From contig CM060186.1 in NCBI GenBank assembly GCA_030549335.1, forward strand, positions 18,777,189 to 18,841,188: a stretch of 64,000 bases of DNA, written 5' to 3'. The notes below the pieces were generated by a model. That model did not search any database and had not been told where the DNA came from. It was given only the letters and a program-made list of their open reading frames with translations. Positions 24,982 to 37,768 of this stretch are shown in pieces. The position numbers and the translations under genes are program-made. How positions within the stretch are numbered: the first letter of the stretch is position 1; every line of letters begins with the position of its first letter. This DNA is from Pontederia crassipes (lineage: Eukaryota > Streptophyta > Magnoliopsida > Commelinales > Pontederiaceae).

Positions 24982-27900
24982 TTGGCTGCTAATGTACATG
25001 TTGCAGGTACAGTGGATACTACTTATCATATTGCAGAAAACATTTGGATAATAGATACTGGTGCCACTCAACATATGACTGCTAATATGAACTGTCTTCT
25101 TAACATTAATTCTTTGTCTCAAAACAAGTATGCCACTTTACCTAATGGAAGCAAATCCTCAGTAACACATTCGAGATCTGTTGCAATAGATTCTCAACTT
25201 TGCTTATCGAATGTTTTATATGTTCTTGAATTTAAGTTTAGCCTTATCTCATCATCTCAACTTACTAAAGAAATTGAGTGCTCGATTGCCTTCTTTCCAC
25301 ATTTCTGTCTTATACAGGACTTGCACACTGGGAGGGTGCTCCTGATTGGTAAAGAAAGCAATGGACTCTACTATTTGGATTTGAGTGATAAGAAGAGGAT
25401 TTCAGGTTCAGAAAGTAGAAGTGCAAATTGCATTGCTGTTGCTGCTGCAGTTCAGGAGGAGGACATTGAGATGCTATGGCATAGGAGGCTTAGACATTTA
25501 CCATTGTCAAGGCTTCAACATATTACTTCCTGTAAAACTAAGAATTTGCAATGTGACATTTGTTCTTTAGCTAGGCAGTTCAGAGTTCCTTTTGATGTAA
25601 AGGAAAGATATCAATGTAGACATAGACTACATACAATCCATATGGATATATGGGGTTCTTACAAGTTTGTTTCACATGTTGGATATAGATACTTTTTAAC
25701 TCTTGCGGATGATTTCAGTAGATTGACATCGATTTTTTTGTTAAAATCTAAATTAGAAAGTATTGACTACTTAAAACAGTTTGTAATTCAGATGACCAAC
25801 CAATATGATGATAGAATCAAGATAATAAGATCTGACTACATACAATCCATATGGATATATGGGTCCTTACAAGTTTGTTTCACATGTTGGATATAGATAC
25901 TTTTTAACTCTTGTGGATGATTTCAGTAGATTGACATGAATTTTTTTGTTAAAATCTAAATCAGAAAGTATTGACTACTTAAAACAGTTTGTAATTCAAA
26001 TGACCAACCAATATGATGATAGAATCAAGATAATAAGATCTGACAATGGGGCTGAATTCATGAGTAATCAGTGCCAAAATTTTTTAAAAGAGAAGGGAAT
26101 TATCCATCATACATCTTGTCCATACACCCCACAGCAGAATGGATTAGTGGAAAGAAAGCAGAGGCACTTATTGGAGATTGCTCGTGCACTTTATTTCCAA
26201 TCTTCAGTTCCTATAAAATTTTGGGATGAGTGCATAAGGACAGCTGTTCATTTGATTAATAGAATACCTCTTACAGTTTTGGATAATCAAACAGCCTATC
26301 AGAAATTATTTGGAGAACATCCCAGTCTTGAAAATATTAAAGTCTTTGGATGTCTTTGTTATGTTACTAATATTCAAGTAACAGACAAATTTGATTACAT
26401 GGCTAATCCTTCAATTTTTTTGGGATACAGTAGTATTAAAAAAGGGTTCAAATATCTTGATCTCATCACAAATAAAATATCTGTCAGCAAAAGTGTTATA
26501 TTCTTTGAGAATGTCTTTCCTTTTTCTTTTAAAACACCTCATGTCATTTCAGGAAAGTTATCCAATAATTAGCCTAAACTTGATGATGTGTTACTTGATA
26601 GGATTTATTTTCCTGATCCTGATAGTCCTGAAGTTGATATGTCAAGGCCTATTTGGATGCAGGATTATGTTATGAATTCCTGTGTTTCTTATCCTTTATC
26701 AGATCATCTCAATTTTGCTAATCTTTCGAGCACATGTGTTAGTTTTTTTACTGCTGCAGATTCAATTTTTGAACCCAATTCTTATTCTCCGGCAATTTCT
26801 GATCCTAAATGGGTTAAGGCCATGCACCTGGAATTAGAAGCTTTAATCTCCAATCATACATGGGATCTTGTTTCTTTGCCTAAAGACAAGAAATTTATTG
26901 GATGCAAATGGGTTTATAAAGTTAAACTCAAATCTAATGGTGAGGTAGAAAGATACAAAGCAAGGCTTGTTGCCAAAGAATTTAGCCAAAAGGAAGGGAT
27001 TGACTACAAGGTCACTTTTTCACCTGTAGCCAAGGTTGTTACCATTCGAGCTTTTTTTATTTCTGCAGCACAACAAGATCTACCAATCTATCATATGGAT
27101 GTCAACAATGCATTTCTGAATGGAGACCTCTTTGAAGAGGTTTATATGCATCCACCTCCTCGTCTTGTCACTCAAGGTCTTGTTTGCAAGTTAAACAAAT
27201 CTTTATATGGATTAAAGCAGGCATCCAAGCAGTGGTACCTTAAGTTTTCTGAAGTATTACTAGCCAATAACTTTGTTAAGAGTTATAATGATTATATATT
27301 GTTTACCAAGAAAGTTGGCTCTTCACATGTGGCCATTTTGGTCTATGTTGATGACATTTTCCTCACTGGAAATTCTTCTTCTCTGATTGCTCACACCAAA
27401 GATTATCTCAATGCTACTTTTAAGCTAAAGGATATTGGACCTCTGAAATATTTCCTTGGTATGGAAGTTTTACGATCTCTTAAAGGGATTTTATTGACAC
27501 AAAGAAAATATATTCTTTCCTTAATTTCAGATATGGGTCTTACAACCTCTAATACTTATGGTACACCATTAGAAGACTTGAAGTTGACTACTGTTGAGTT
27601 TGATCGTTTCTTATCTCGCAAGTATTCGAAGATTCCTTCTGATCCAGTTATATCTGATCCTGAAAAATTTCAACGACTGATTGGTCGATTAATTCACTTG
27701 ACACAGACGAGACCTGATATCACATTTGCTGTGAGACACCTGAGCCAATTCATGCACACTCCAAAGTCTTCTCATATGAATGTAGCTCTTCGTATTATAA
27801 GATATCTCAAAGGATCTCCTGGTTGTGGATTGTTTTTCTCGTCTGTTCCATCTACACCGCTTGTGGCTTTTTCTAATGCCGATTGGGGTTCTTGTCTCGC

Positions 27901-28318
27901 TACTCAAAGGTCTATTTCTGCTTACTGTATTAAGTTGGGATCCTCTCTTGTTTCTTGGAAGTCTAAGAAACAGCAAGTTGTTGCTCGATCTTCTGCTGAA
28001 GCTGAGTACAGGAGTATAGCTCTTACTGTTGCAGAATTAATTTGGGTCGAGCGTCTATTTCGTGATCTTCAAGTTCCTATTTCTTTGTCAATTCCTCTCT
28101 TTTTTTATAGTCGTCCTGCAATTCAGATTGCAGAGAATCCTGTGTTTCATAAACGTATGAAACACATTGACATTGATTGCTATTTCGTTCGTAAACGTGT
28201 TTTTCAGCGGTTTGTTCATCTGCAATACATTTCGACTGCCGATATTCTGACCAAAGGGCTTTCTCGTCGACAACATGATTTCATTTTCTCCAAGTTGGGA
28301 CTGCTCGATATCTTCTAG
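24982..28318 (+). pseudogene. Copia pol: protease, integrase, reverse transcriptase, RNase H
   Basis: Three open blocks form pol. In 24982-25896 a protease motif (IIDTGATQHM) is followed by the pre-integrase zinc region ('LWHRRLRHLPLSRL') and the integrase start ('MDIWGSYK'). In 25946-26572 come the rest of the integrase core ('DNGAEFMS', 'PYTPQQNGLVER') and 'VFGCLCYV'. In 26588-28318 (576 codons) come reverse transcriptase ('CKWVYKVK', 'YHMDVNNAFL', YVDD near 27347) and RNase H ('SSAEAEYRSIA', 'HIDIDCYFVR'). The first break is a tandem duplication of 209 bp that shifts the frame. The second is TAG at 26571. The C-terminal block is long and intact. Confidence 0.93.
25625..26041 (+). repeat. 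209-bp tandem duplication within the integrase of the copia element
   Basis: The unit beginning GACTACATACAATCCATATGG starts at 25625 and again at 25834 (first 20 bases given as GACTACATACAATCCATATG). Both run to GATAATAAGATCTGAC. The second copy has a 1-bp deletion and a few substitutions. A 209-bp insertion is not a multiple of three, so it breaks integrase. Confidence 0.93.
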
Positions 28319-28337
28319 TTTCCAACTTGCGGGGTGC

Positions 28338-28660
28338 TGTTGGAGTCGTCGTCTTCTTCCAATCTAGAACCTTCTTCCGATTCAGCTGACAAAGGCGACT
28401 CTGCTTCTTGTCCGAATTCAGGCAGTTAGGCGGCGGTTATTCTGATTATATCGTCTTATTAATATATCATTTTGCTTTTCGTTTTATTTCATTCAGGTAT
28501 AATTTTTGTATAAAACTAAGACATTGGGTTTTCTGTTCGTTTGGATCTGTAATGTTTCTTTCCTTTCGACAATTAAGAAAACGATGAAGAAGACGATTGT
28601 TCTTCCCAAACTCTCTATCCCTTTTCTGCAACTTTCTGGATCGAGCGCTGCATTTTGACA
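28338..28660 (+). repeat. 3' LTR of the younger copia element
   Basis: This copy matches 23402-23722 with about 20 substitutions or small indels. A purine-rich GCGGGGTGC precedes it and TCAGC follows it. Gene Y remnant sequence resumes straight after. Confidence 0.95.
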
Positions 28661-29090
28661 TCAGCTCTAGCAGCAGCAGCCACTAATAGGAGCCTTTTAC
28701 AACCTGCCAATGCTGACTCTTTCTTTCCTTGGAAGCAATTAATTACCACTTCACGTTCCCGCATACGCTGAACATTGCCTGTATATATTCTCTTCTCTAA
28801 TGCCTCTTTTTAAGTAATAATTATTCCTTTGTTTCAGTGCCTTCGCCTCGCCTGCTGCGTGAGCTGCTTCCTTAAAGTTTCCAATAAAATGTATTCTCTG
28901 CTTGTGTGATGCAAGTTCCTGTTGGATGCTCGGCCTGGTCGGACAATTCCTGTAGAAAGAAAAAAAAAGATGAAAGGTTGCAGAAATGAGAAAACAAACG
29001 GAGTCACAGAAACAAGATGACATGCTGAATCTAAGAACACGTAGTAGAAAATGTTTCATACACAGGAAAAAAATTCCAACAATACTATGT
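28661..29090 (-). pseudogene. Gene Y remnant, part 3: start of last exon and adjacent intron
   Basis: Immediately after the copia target site, TCAGCTCTAGCAGCAGCAGC and onward match gene Y at 43498-43860, then the intron beyond it to about 44000. On the minus strand the exon once encoded the segment with 'IQQELASHKQRI'. Several indels destroy the frame, for example a deletion around CCTCTTTTTAAG compared with the longer gene Y sequence at 43628-43662. A short further match near 29110 to gene Y exon 2 (AAGAAGTTCATCCAATT-like) may mark a deletion endpoint. Confidence 0.88.
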
Positions 29091-31490
29091 TAACCACTGA
29101 AAATTGCTGTCTAAGAAGTTCATCCAATTTGATATTCCAATATCTTAATAGAAATCTCACATCATTAAATAGGACTCAGGGAAGTTGACGTTTAAGGAAT
29201 TAAAATGCTGCATTTTTAGAGGAAAAAAAGGATTATTAACAATTGAAAAAATGTTTAAATAAAATAATAAATAACACACCTATATTTATCTACTTCTATA
29301 ACTCTAACTGAAGCTCTGATATATTTCACAGGATCCCCTGAGTGACTCCATCATGCAAAGAAGGTGACGGGAAAAACTTTTTCAAACAGGATACCGAGAA
29401 GATAACGCTGATTCTGCATATCCAATCTGGAGATCTAGATCAAGTTGGATGATGTTTGGGCTTGAATTTATGGTCACATTACAAAAGATAATGTGCAAAA
29501 AGAGGTTGCTTTTTTGAGAAAGGATAGGTCGCCTTTTTGAGAATGAATGCTGTACTAATGTGCTTCTCGAAGAGGTTGCAAAATGTGTCGTATCGAAGCT
29601 CAAAACTGATGAGAAATATTTGAATATGAAAGTCAGTAACCAGGTAAAATACCTCTCTAAGGAAAAACACCCGTTTTTTTATGCTCCTCCCAAATTTGGC
29701 AAAGTTGTGTATGATGATATTATGTGAAGACATACGGCTGAATATACAATGTTATAAGACTTTATTCGGTCATTTTTTATGAAACAACTCATGGAATGGA
29801 AATAAGTGTTGACAAAGAATGCACGGAGCTCGATACGTGTTTAATTTTGTCGGGTGTGTAATTTTTGGGTTAGGGTATTTGACGAAAATAAGTCATTTGT
29901 CATCAACTTATTCTACGACGACACCCATAATAGAATAGGACGACATCGATTGCTATGTCGTATGCGTTATCTATTCGATCGAATATATGATCCTATTTCG
30001 ACTATCATATTCGCGAACCAAACGACACACAAAGGATTACGATTACTCTCACGATTGTTCATGCGAGTAAATATGTTGGCATTTTCGATTAAGCATAAAA
30101 CTTATGCTTGTTTGAAAAAGTGAAACCGGGTGGAATCAGTCCCCTAGTTCCACCCGATTCCCTAAACACGAGTGAAAATCATGACACTGAAATTAGGTGC
30201 GCATGTGACCTGATTCCATCGTGGTTCCACCGAAATGATGGAACCGAGAGGGGCGCCGCTTTTTTTTTGTTTCTAACATTTTTTTACATGACATTTTAGT
30301 TTTTTTTCCACCTCTTTTATCATTTCTTTTATAACATTTCTTATAAGTTAATTTATTTATTATCTATAAAATATAAATAATAAATGAGTAATATAATATT
30401 ATTTATTATTTGTTCTTTCATTATAAAAGTTTAATATTTCATTAAATATATTTTTTTTTTAAAAAAATGATTTTTTATATTCAAATACTATATTTTTAAC
30501 AAATTTGTTGACATAAAATTTTTAATATATATTATGTATTTTATTTTTTTAAAATTTTATAATCTATATTTATAATACATATTGTTAATTCAATCACACA
30601 ATAAAATTAATCCATCACATTTATTTTTTCTTATCATATCAATTACCTTATTTCTCATCATCAAATTTTACTTTATTCAAATACAACAAAAAATAATTTG
30701 CCAACTCAATTATTTACGAAAACTCTAATTCTAGTCGCCCACGTCAAACCCCCCGTATCTTCATCTCCATTTTTCTCTCATCACTAACGCAAAAATATAT
30801 TGCAATGCTTCTTTGTTTGGTATTGCTTTACTGATTGTAGATATTCATATATTTTAGCAAGAAAACGTCAAATAGAAGTGCTTTGCATCTATGTATTCTT
30901 ATGGGAAGACGCGAAACCAGGCCAACTTATTTTAGCAAGAAAACGTCAAATAGAAGTACTGTTGAAGTTAAAAAAAAAATCCTTCATTTTAAATGTCAGT
31001 GAAGAATTCAACAGGATATATATCATGGAATCGAAAGTCAAAATAATATCAAAATGTCAAATTAGAGCACCTTTCTTAATTTACTTCAGCGTTTCACTTC
31101 TTCAAAAGAACTATTAGGAGATTTACCCTATAAATAGAGACTAGCCAATGTATGTATTTTTTTTTATAACTTATCTGAAACAATTATTTTCAAGGTTTAA
31201 ATGATTTGTTGAAAATTTGATAGATTTAACTGAATTAGGATGCTATGATAATTTTAGTAAAAAAATAATTTAGATTCCAAGGCGAGCTCGTTTGTTGGGT
31301 TTCCAAGGGATGCATTTAATTGGACTGAGCCATTACAATCTCACTTTGACACTTTTGGGCCTTCGACCAACTCTTGACTCACTTTTTTTTCTCTTACACG
31401 TTGTAACGCGCGGTTTCGGACTAAACGATTAATTAGTGGTTTTGGCCCTTTGGCTCAAATTGGAAATAAAAAATAAAAAAATACGTCACT
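29091..31490. other. Intergenic region upstream of NRPD2
   Basis: The segment 29820-30250 is richer in GC and CG dinucleotides than its surroundings and has an 89-codon open frame (29854-30123) with no recognisable domain. From 30290 to 30700 the DNA is extremely AT-rich. At about 30853 and 30930 a block TTTTAGCAAGAAAACGTCAA is repeated directly. A CCAAT motif lies at 31145. Nothing here is a confident gene. The stretch just before 31490 is the likely NRPD2 promoter. Confidence 0.4.
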
Positions 31491-31525
31491 ACGGTGATCA
31501 CTCTCTCCGGACCGTGCCACCGGCA

Positions 31526-31538
31526 AAACCCTAAACCC
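31526..31538 (+). promoter_or_regulatory. Telo-box in the NRPD2 5' leader or promoter
   Basis: AAACCCTAAACCC is a one-and-a-half-unit plant telomere motif (telo-box), a known element of promoters and leaders of plant genes for RNA and translation machinery. It lies about 650 bp before the start codon, in a pyrimidine-rich leader-like stretch with CTCTCC blocks. A 5' untranslated intron probably runs from near 31582 to the TTTGCAG acceptor at 32132-32138. Confidence 0.5.
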
Positions 31539-32176
31539 GGCGGTCTCTCCTCCGGCGATCTCTCCTCCTCCGTTCCTCGAAGGTGCGGAAGTTTCTCTGT
31601 CGTCTCTCTCCCCCTCGCCTGCGTTCGCAGCATTCGTCGCCGAATTTTAAGTTCTTTTTTCGTGTATGTATTAGTAAAGATCGCTCTTCTGAGCTAAATG
31701 TAGCTTTTTCATTTTTTAGATGTTGTTTGAAATGGTTTTTTTTTTCATCTCTGATGCCTTATTGCCATCGGGTAGAGAAGGTTTGAGGTGTATTTTTTGT
31801 TACATTTTTTAACGCCGCATCTCATTTCGGTTCCATATATTTGCTGTTTGCTTGGTCGACGTACGATGTCGCTTTGTTGAGGGGGATGGTGCTGTTTTTT
31901 TTCCTTGTGATTTCTGTGCTTCTTGGCATCTTGGTTGAGGTGCGTTTTTCATGTTGAAAGCTAGTGGTGGAGGAAAGAGCATGCAGAATGCGTATATACG
32001 TGCCTTTCTTTTGTGGTTGGATGAAAAGAAAATGCATCAAACTCAATCTTATTATGGACGTTTTATGAATTACGTTTATCTGACCTTTCTGCGTTATGTA
32101 TTCTGTTGCCATCTAATGCGTGTTGTTGTGATTTGCAGGAGCATCTTGTGAGCAGTTTGTGTAGTGAACTTTTGCA

Positions 32177-35100
32177 ATGGATGGAGAACAATTTCCTTAT
32201 GAATCAGACATAGAGTATGACTCTATGTTTGAAGATCATGGGAAAGGCCAAGGTAGTTCCGAGCCTATGGACATTGATTCTCCTTCTGGAATCGAACAAG
32301 CTCAAATGAATGTTGCAGAACTTGAGAAATTCTGCAAGAAGGCTGCGTGGGCTTTCTTCAATGAATTTGGTCTTATTGATCATCAGCTATGCTCATTTAA
32401 TGCATTTGTTGAGCACGGAATCCAAGAATTATTTGATTCACTTGGTGAAGTGACGGTGGAACCAGGTTATGACCCCTCAAAGAAAGCGAGTGGAGCTTGG
32501 AGACATGCCACTATTACATTTGGAAAGGTTAAGCTGGAAAATCCAGAATTTTGGCCTGAAAGAGATGATCTTCAGGGAGAAGGGAGCCTCAAGCTGTTCC
32601 CTAGACATGCTCGCCTCCAGAATATGACATATTCTTCCCAGATGAAAGTTGATATCCGGGTGCAGGTAAGCACACAATTTTCATCAATGCAATTATGATT
32701 TGGTGACTCTAGGATTCACTTTTTTCTGTGAGGCAATGAATTAATATTATGTGTTTCCATTCTTGTATTTCTTCACTTAAGGTTTATGTACAAGAGAGAA
32801 GTGACAAGGCCAAGACTGGCGAAGATGGATATGTTCATAAGAGGGTACTGAGTGATGACAGCAGGCAAATTGTGGTTGGACGGTTACCTGTAATGGTAAA
32901 GTCTAACCTTTGCTGGTTGCACATGCTTGAGAGAAGCGACTGCCTTTTTGACCATGGTGGATACTTTTTGATCAAAGGAAAGGAAAAGGTATGTTAAATG
33001 TTGTATGCATGAGGAAAGTCCCAACTAATTTATTATTGTTTATTACATTGAATGCTATATGTCTCTAATATCATGCCTTCTTTCCATAACGGAACTGATC
33101 TTCTCTAAGACCATATCATAATCACACTTGTCGTTCTAACTTTTAAAAGGAAAGTACAACTATTCTCTGAAAATATGCATTCTTACGAAGTTTCTTGTTG
33201 CTTTTGTATATGATTCCGTAAATTTTTCTGCTATGCAGACTTTCATTGCCCAAGAACAGAAATGTTTGACAAGAATCTGGGTTACGGACAAGCCAGTTTG
33301 GACGGCATCATATCTGTCTGAGTTGAGAGGCAGAAGAATCTATGTGAAGCTTGTTGAGGCATCAAAAGCTGAAGGTCCCAGTCGAGGAAAAGTTATTACT
33401 GTATATTTCTTATATGCCACAATGCCAATCTGGATTTTGTTTTATGCTCTTGGTGCATCATCTGACAAGGAAATATTTGAGATGATTGATATTGAAAATC
33501 AAGATCCTGATCTGGTTAACATTATACTATCAACCATTCAAGATGCTGAGGATCACTGTGAAGGTTTTCGTTATGTTATTAAAGCTCGTGACCATGTACA
33601 TTCATTGATAAAAAATACAAAGTTCCCTCCCGATGGACAATTTGATGAATATGTTGACAAGAATTTGTTTCCAAGTATTAATGGAAATAAATATAAAGCT
33701 TTTTCTCTTGGCTACATTGTCAAATGTCTGTTATTGTCTTATTGTGGCAAGCGCAAGTGTGATAACAAGGATGATTTCAGGAACAAAAGGTTGCACTTGG
33801 CTGGTGAATTGCTTGGTCGAGAGTTACGAGCACACATACGACATGCAGAGAAGAGAATGGTGAAGGCTATGCAGAGGGATTTATATGGTGACCGTGAATT
33901 ACAGACAGTTGAATGCTATTTGGATGCTTCAATCATTACAAATGGCTTGAATCGGGCCTTTTCAACTGGTTCATGGTGTCATCCCTACAAAAGAACAGAA
34001 AGGTGTTCAGGTGTTGTTGAACCTTTAAAGAGAAGAAATCCCCTTGAGCTGATGACCTACTTGAGGAAAACACGTCAGCAAGTTGCATATGCTGGGAAGG
34101 GTGGTGATGCTAGATACCCGTAAGTCTTGTTGCATTTGCTTTTTCAGGTTGATTAATGTAAAAGATCTTCATGTATTGGCTGATCAGTTGCATTTATACA
34201 ATTTCCTGTTCTCTTCATTGATTTACTGTAGTTAGACTCTGTTGGATGAAGTAAAATAATCTTTTGGCTGATCAGTTGCATTTATACAATTTCCTGTTCT
34301 CTTCATTGATTTACTGTAGTTAGACTGTTGGATGAAGTAAAATAATCTTTCTTTTTTTGAGAGGGAGAAGAATCTTTCTTTAAATTGTTTATCAAGCACG
34401 CCCATTTTGCTGCCTTTCTCTGTTATTTCTCGTTTCCTGCCTGTGTTTCTTATCCTCATTTCCTATATGCAGGAACCCTTCCTACTGGGGCAGGCTCTGC
34501 TTTCTGTCGACTCCAGATGGTGAAAATTGTGGCTTGAAGAAGAACCTAGCTGCTACTGCACTTGTTAGCACAAAACTGGAAGAACCTATCTTGGATGAAT
34601 TGATTTCCTGTGGAATGGAGAATCTAGATGGAGTATCCTTGTCAAAAATTGGCAAGATGGAGAAAATATTCTTGAATGGGGATTGGATAGGAGTTTGCAC
34701 AAATTCAAGTTTATTTGTTGATCAGTTTAAATGCAGGCGACGTGCCAAGCTAATTCATCCTCAGGTTTGTTGTTTTATCTTGGTGCCAATTAAAGTATAT
34801 TACTTAATGTGCAGCAATGTTTTCTAAACTTGTTAGTATTTCAGATTGCAGAGGAATGGCAGGGTTCATGCTAGCTGGAAGCTAGAATACACATTGAATC
34901 ATAATATCATTGTACATAAACACTTTGCAATGCAAATATTTTTAGCTTCTTCTTATAGATCATACGAAGTTATATTTCATATTGACCCCAGAAGAGTTTG
35001 AAGAATTCCTAGAAACAGAAATGCTGTACTTTTCCTTTTAACTTGTGCAACATTCCTCTTCTAATTGTCACTGTTGATTTATATGAGAATTAGGGACATT

Positions 35101-37768
35101 CATAGAGAAAAATGGTTTTCCGAAAATTCACTTATTGTATTATACTTGTTCTCTTTAGGTGGAAATAAAAAGGGACAAACATCAAAGAGAAATCCGTATA
35201 TTTTCTGATGCTGGAAGAATTTTGAGACCCCTGTTAATCGTGGAGAACTTGAAGAAAATAAGAAAACTCAAAGGGGGCGTTTGCTCTTTCCAGACTCTGA
35301 TGGAGCAAGAAATAGTTGAACTGATTGGAGTTGAAGAAGAGGAGGATTGTCAGACTGCATGGGGAGTGAAGCACCTTCTTGCTGAGCCTAAAGGGAACCC
35401 GACCCCAATATACTCACACTGTGAACTTGATGTGTCTTTCTTATTGGGCTTAAGTTGTGGCATGATTCCTTATGCCAACCATAATTTTGCTAGGAGAGTT
35501 CTCTTTGAAGCTGAAAAGCATTCTCAGCAAGCTATTGGCTTCTCCACAACAAATCCTACCATCAGAGTAGATACAATGTCTCACCAACTGTATTATCCAC
35601 AGAAGCCACTTTTCAGAACTGTTCTAGCCGATTCACTTGGTAGAACTGATTATTCTCTTGGCACGAAAGACAATGTAACCAGACCAGAGTTTTTCAATGG
35701 CCAAAATGCTATTGTGGCAGTCAATGTTCACCAAGGATACAATCAAGAGGATTCCTTGGTTATGAATAAATCTTCGTTGGACCGAGGCATGTTTCGTACT
35801 GAACATTTTAGGAGCTACAAAGCTGAGGTGGAGAATAAAGAACTTACCAAACGGATAAAACTAAAAGATAAAGTTGAGTTTGGTAAGATACCAAGCAAAA
35901 GAGGGCGTGTGGACAGTTTGGACGAAGATGGTTTCCCTTATGTTGGTGCAAGCCTTCAAAGTGGGGACATTGTTATAGGCAGAGTATCTGAATCTGGAGA
36001 AGATCACGGTGTAAAGCTGAAACACACAGAAAAAGGCATGGTGCAACAAGTAGTGCTTTCGGCTAATGATGAAGGAACAAATTTTGCTGTTGTCACTCTC
36101 AGACAGGTTAGTCCTGGCTTGATTTTAACGTCATCAAATTATTACATTGTATGCAATCAGGTTTTACGCATTCATTTACAAAGCACCTTGGCGAGGTTGA
36201 ATATTTCAAGTGTTGTTATAAACACTGAAACCTTCGTCCAGTCCTACATCTTTGGGGTTTTCATGTAATGAGCCTTCTTTGTGTTGGTCATGTGTATCTT
36301 GCACTTCTTTTTCTGCCTTGGTGTTATGATTTCTGTTGATTTGCAAAGCCCTGACCTATCCTCCATAAATCTAAACATAACCATTTGCTACTGCCCTTTT
36401 TGAATATTGCATAAAAGCATATATTGCATTGTTGTTTGTTCTTGTGGTGGCTTCGTCTTTTGGAGCTTTTCTGTAATACCTTTTGAACATCCTTTTTATT
36501 TCTTACACGTATAAGTTTCTGAATTAAGATTACAAACAAAGATGATGTGATTGAGTATGGATTCTGTATGTAGTACTGATTGAGGATTGAAACTATCTTC
36601 CCCTTCAGCTCTTTAACCCTTTTTCTTTGAACCGTCTGTAGAGAAACTAAATAATTTCTTCAGCTTTTCTTCTTGAAATATTTAAACATGTCTCTTTATC
36701 AAACATCTGTAGGTACGTTCTCCTGTCATCGGGGACAAATTTTCCAGTATGCATGGACAGAAAGGTGTCATTGGCTTTTTGGAATCTCAAGAAAACTTTC
36801 CCTTCACCTGTCAAGGTATAGTTCCTGATATTGTGATAAATCCTCATGCCTTTCCAACTCGGCAAACCCCTGGCCAGCTCCTTGAGGCAGCTTTGGGCAA
36901 GGGAATTGCTTGTGGAGGTTCTAAAAGATATGCCACACCCTTTAGTACCACTTCTGTTGATGACATAGCAGATCAATTGCACAGGTCAGTTACCTTCCGT
37001 GATAACTGCCGCATAATATTTGAGATTATTTCAGGACCTGCAAATTTGTGTATTAAGATTGCCATAAATTTTGTAGAGAATTTTTTTGAGTGCTGTGAGT
37101 TTATTGTCATTATCGAATGGTACTTGCATGTTCTATTATGGTTATATTGCGGGATGCATAATCATATCTTTTGGTGTATCTTATTCAAATGATTAATTGG
37201 CTTCTCCTTTTGTTTCTTCAATTTAGTATGTATTGATTTCTAACAATGCAGTCCATTACATTCCAGATTAGGATATTCAAGATGGGGAAGTGAGAGGGTT
37301 CTGAATGGAAGAACTGGAGAGATGATGAAATCTATGATATTCATGGGACCCAACTTCTATCAGAGGCTAGTCCACATGGCAGAGGACAAAGTGAAGTTTA
37401 GAAACACAGGACCTGTTCACCCTTTGACACGGCAGCCAGTAGCGGAGAGAACCAGGTTTGGAGGGATAAAATTCGGAGAAATGGAGCGTGATTGCCTCCT
37501 CGCCCACGGCGCGGCAGCCAATCTTCATGAGCGGCTGTTCATGCTCAGTGACTTCTCCCATATGCACGTCTGCCTGGTGTGCATGCATGTCGCCAACGTC
37601 ATCCTGCGGACGCTGACCACAGGAAAGAAGGTTCGTGGCCCCTATTGTAGATTCTGTGAATCCGGTGAAAACATAGTCAGGATCAACGTGCCATATGGTG
37701 CCAAGCTGCTCTACCAGGAACTCTTCAGCATGGGTATTTGCCTCAAGTTTGAGGCCAAAGTCTGTTGA
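32177..37768 (+). CDS. NRPD2: Second-largest subunit of RNA polymerases IV and V (NRPD2/NRPE2)
   Basis: Seven coding exons (32177-32665, 32782-32988, 33239-34119, 34473-34764, 35159-36106, 36713-36984, 37267-37768) join in frame with GT/AG borders. They give 1196 residues, close to the family length. Pol IV makes precursors of 24-nt siRNAs and Pol V makes scaffold transcripts; both act in the nucleus in RNA-directed DNA methylation and share this RPB2-like subunit. The N-terminus is acidic, then 'FNEFGLIDHQL' and 'HARLQNMTYSSQMK' follow. 'YWGRLCFLSTPDGENCG' is near 530. 'GYNQEDSLVMNKSSLDRG' is near 815-832 and contains the EDS acidic site. 'SMHGQKGVIG' is near 950. The C-terminal zinc site has CLVC at 1132-1135 and CRFC at 1157-1160. 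The tail 'LFSMGICLKFEAKVC' is typical of the Pol IV/V form rather than of Pol II RPB2. No disabling change is visible. Confidence 0.95.
34178..34352 (+). repeat. 88-bp tandem duplication in an NRPD2 intron
   Basis: The unit starting GGCTGATCAGTTGCATTTAT occurs at 34178 and 34266 with only small differences (for example GACTCTGTTGG against GACTGTTGG). It lies in the intron between coding exons 3 and 4, and the exon borders are unaffected. Confidence 0.92.

Larger units (their letters stand above)
23402..28660 (+). mobile_element. Ty1/copia LTR retrotransposon, nearly complete
   Basis: LTRs lie at 23402-23722 and 28338-28660 with about 20 differences by eye over 321 bp. Both start TGTTGGAGTCG and end TTTTGACA. 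The primer site TGGTATCAGAGC for initiator tRNA-Met directly follows the 5' LTR at 23723. The 5-bp target duplication TCAGC is at 23397-23401 and 28661-28665. The internal region carries gag, protease, integrase, reverse transcriptase and RNase H in copia order on the plus strand. Coding is broken by a stop at the end of the first gag frame, a 209-bp tandem duplication in integrase and a stop before reverse transcriptase. The element is therefore young-looking but not autonomous as read. It sits inside the gene Y remnant. Confidence 0.96.
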
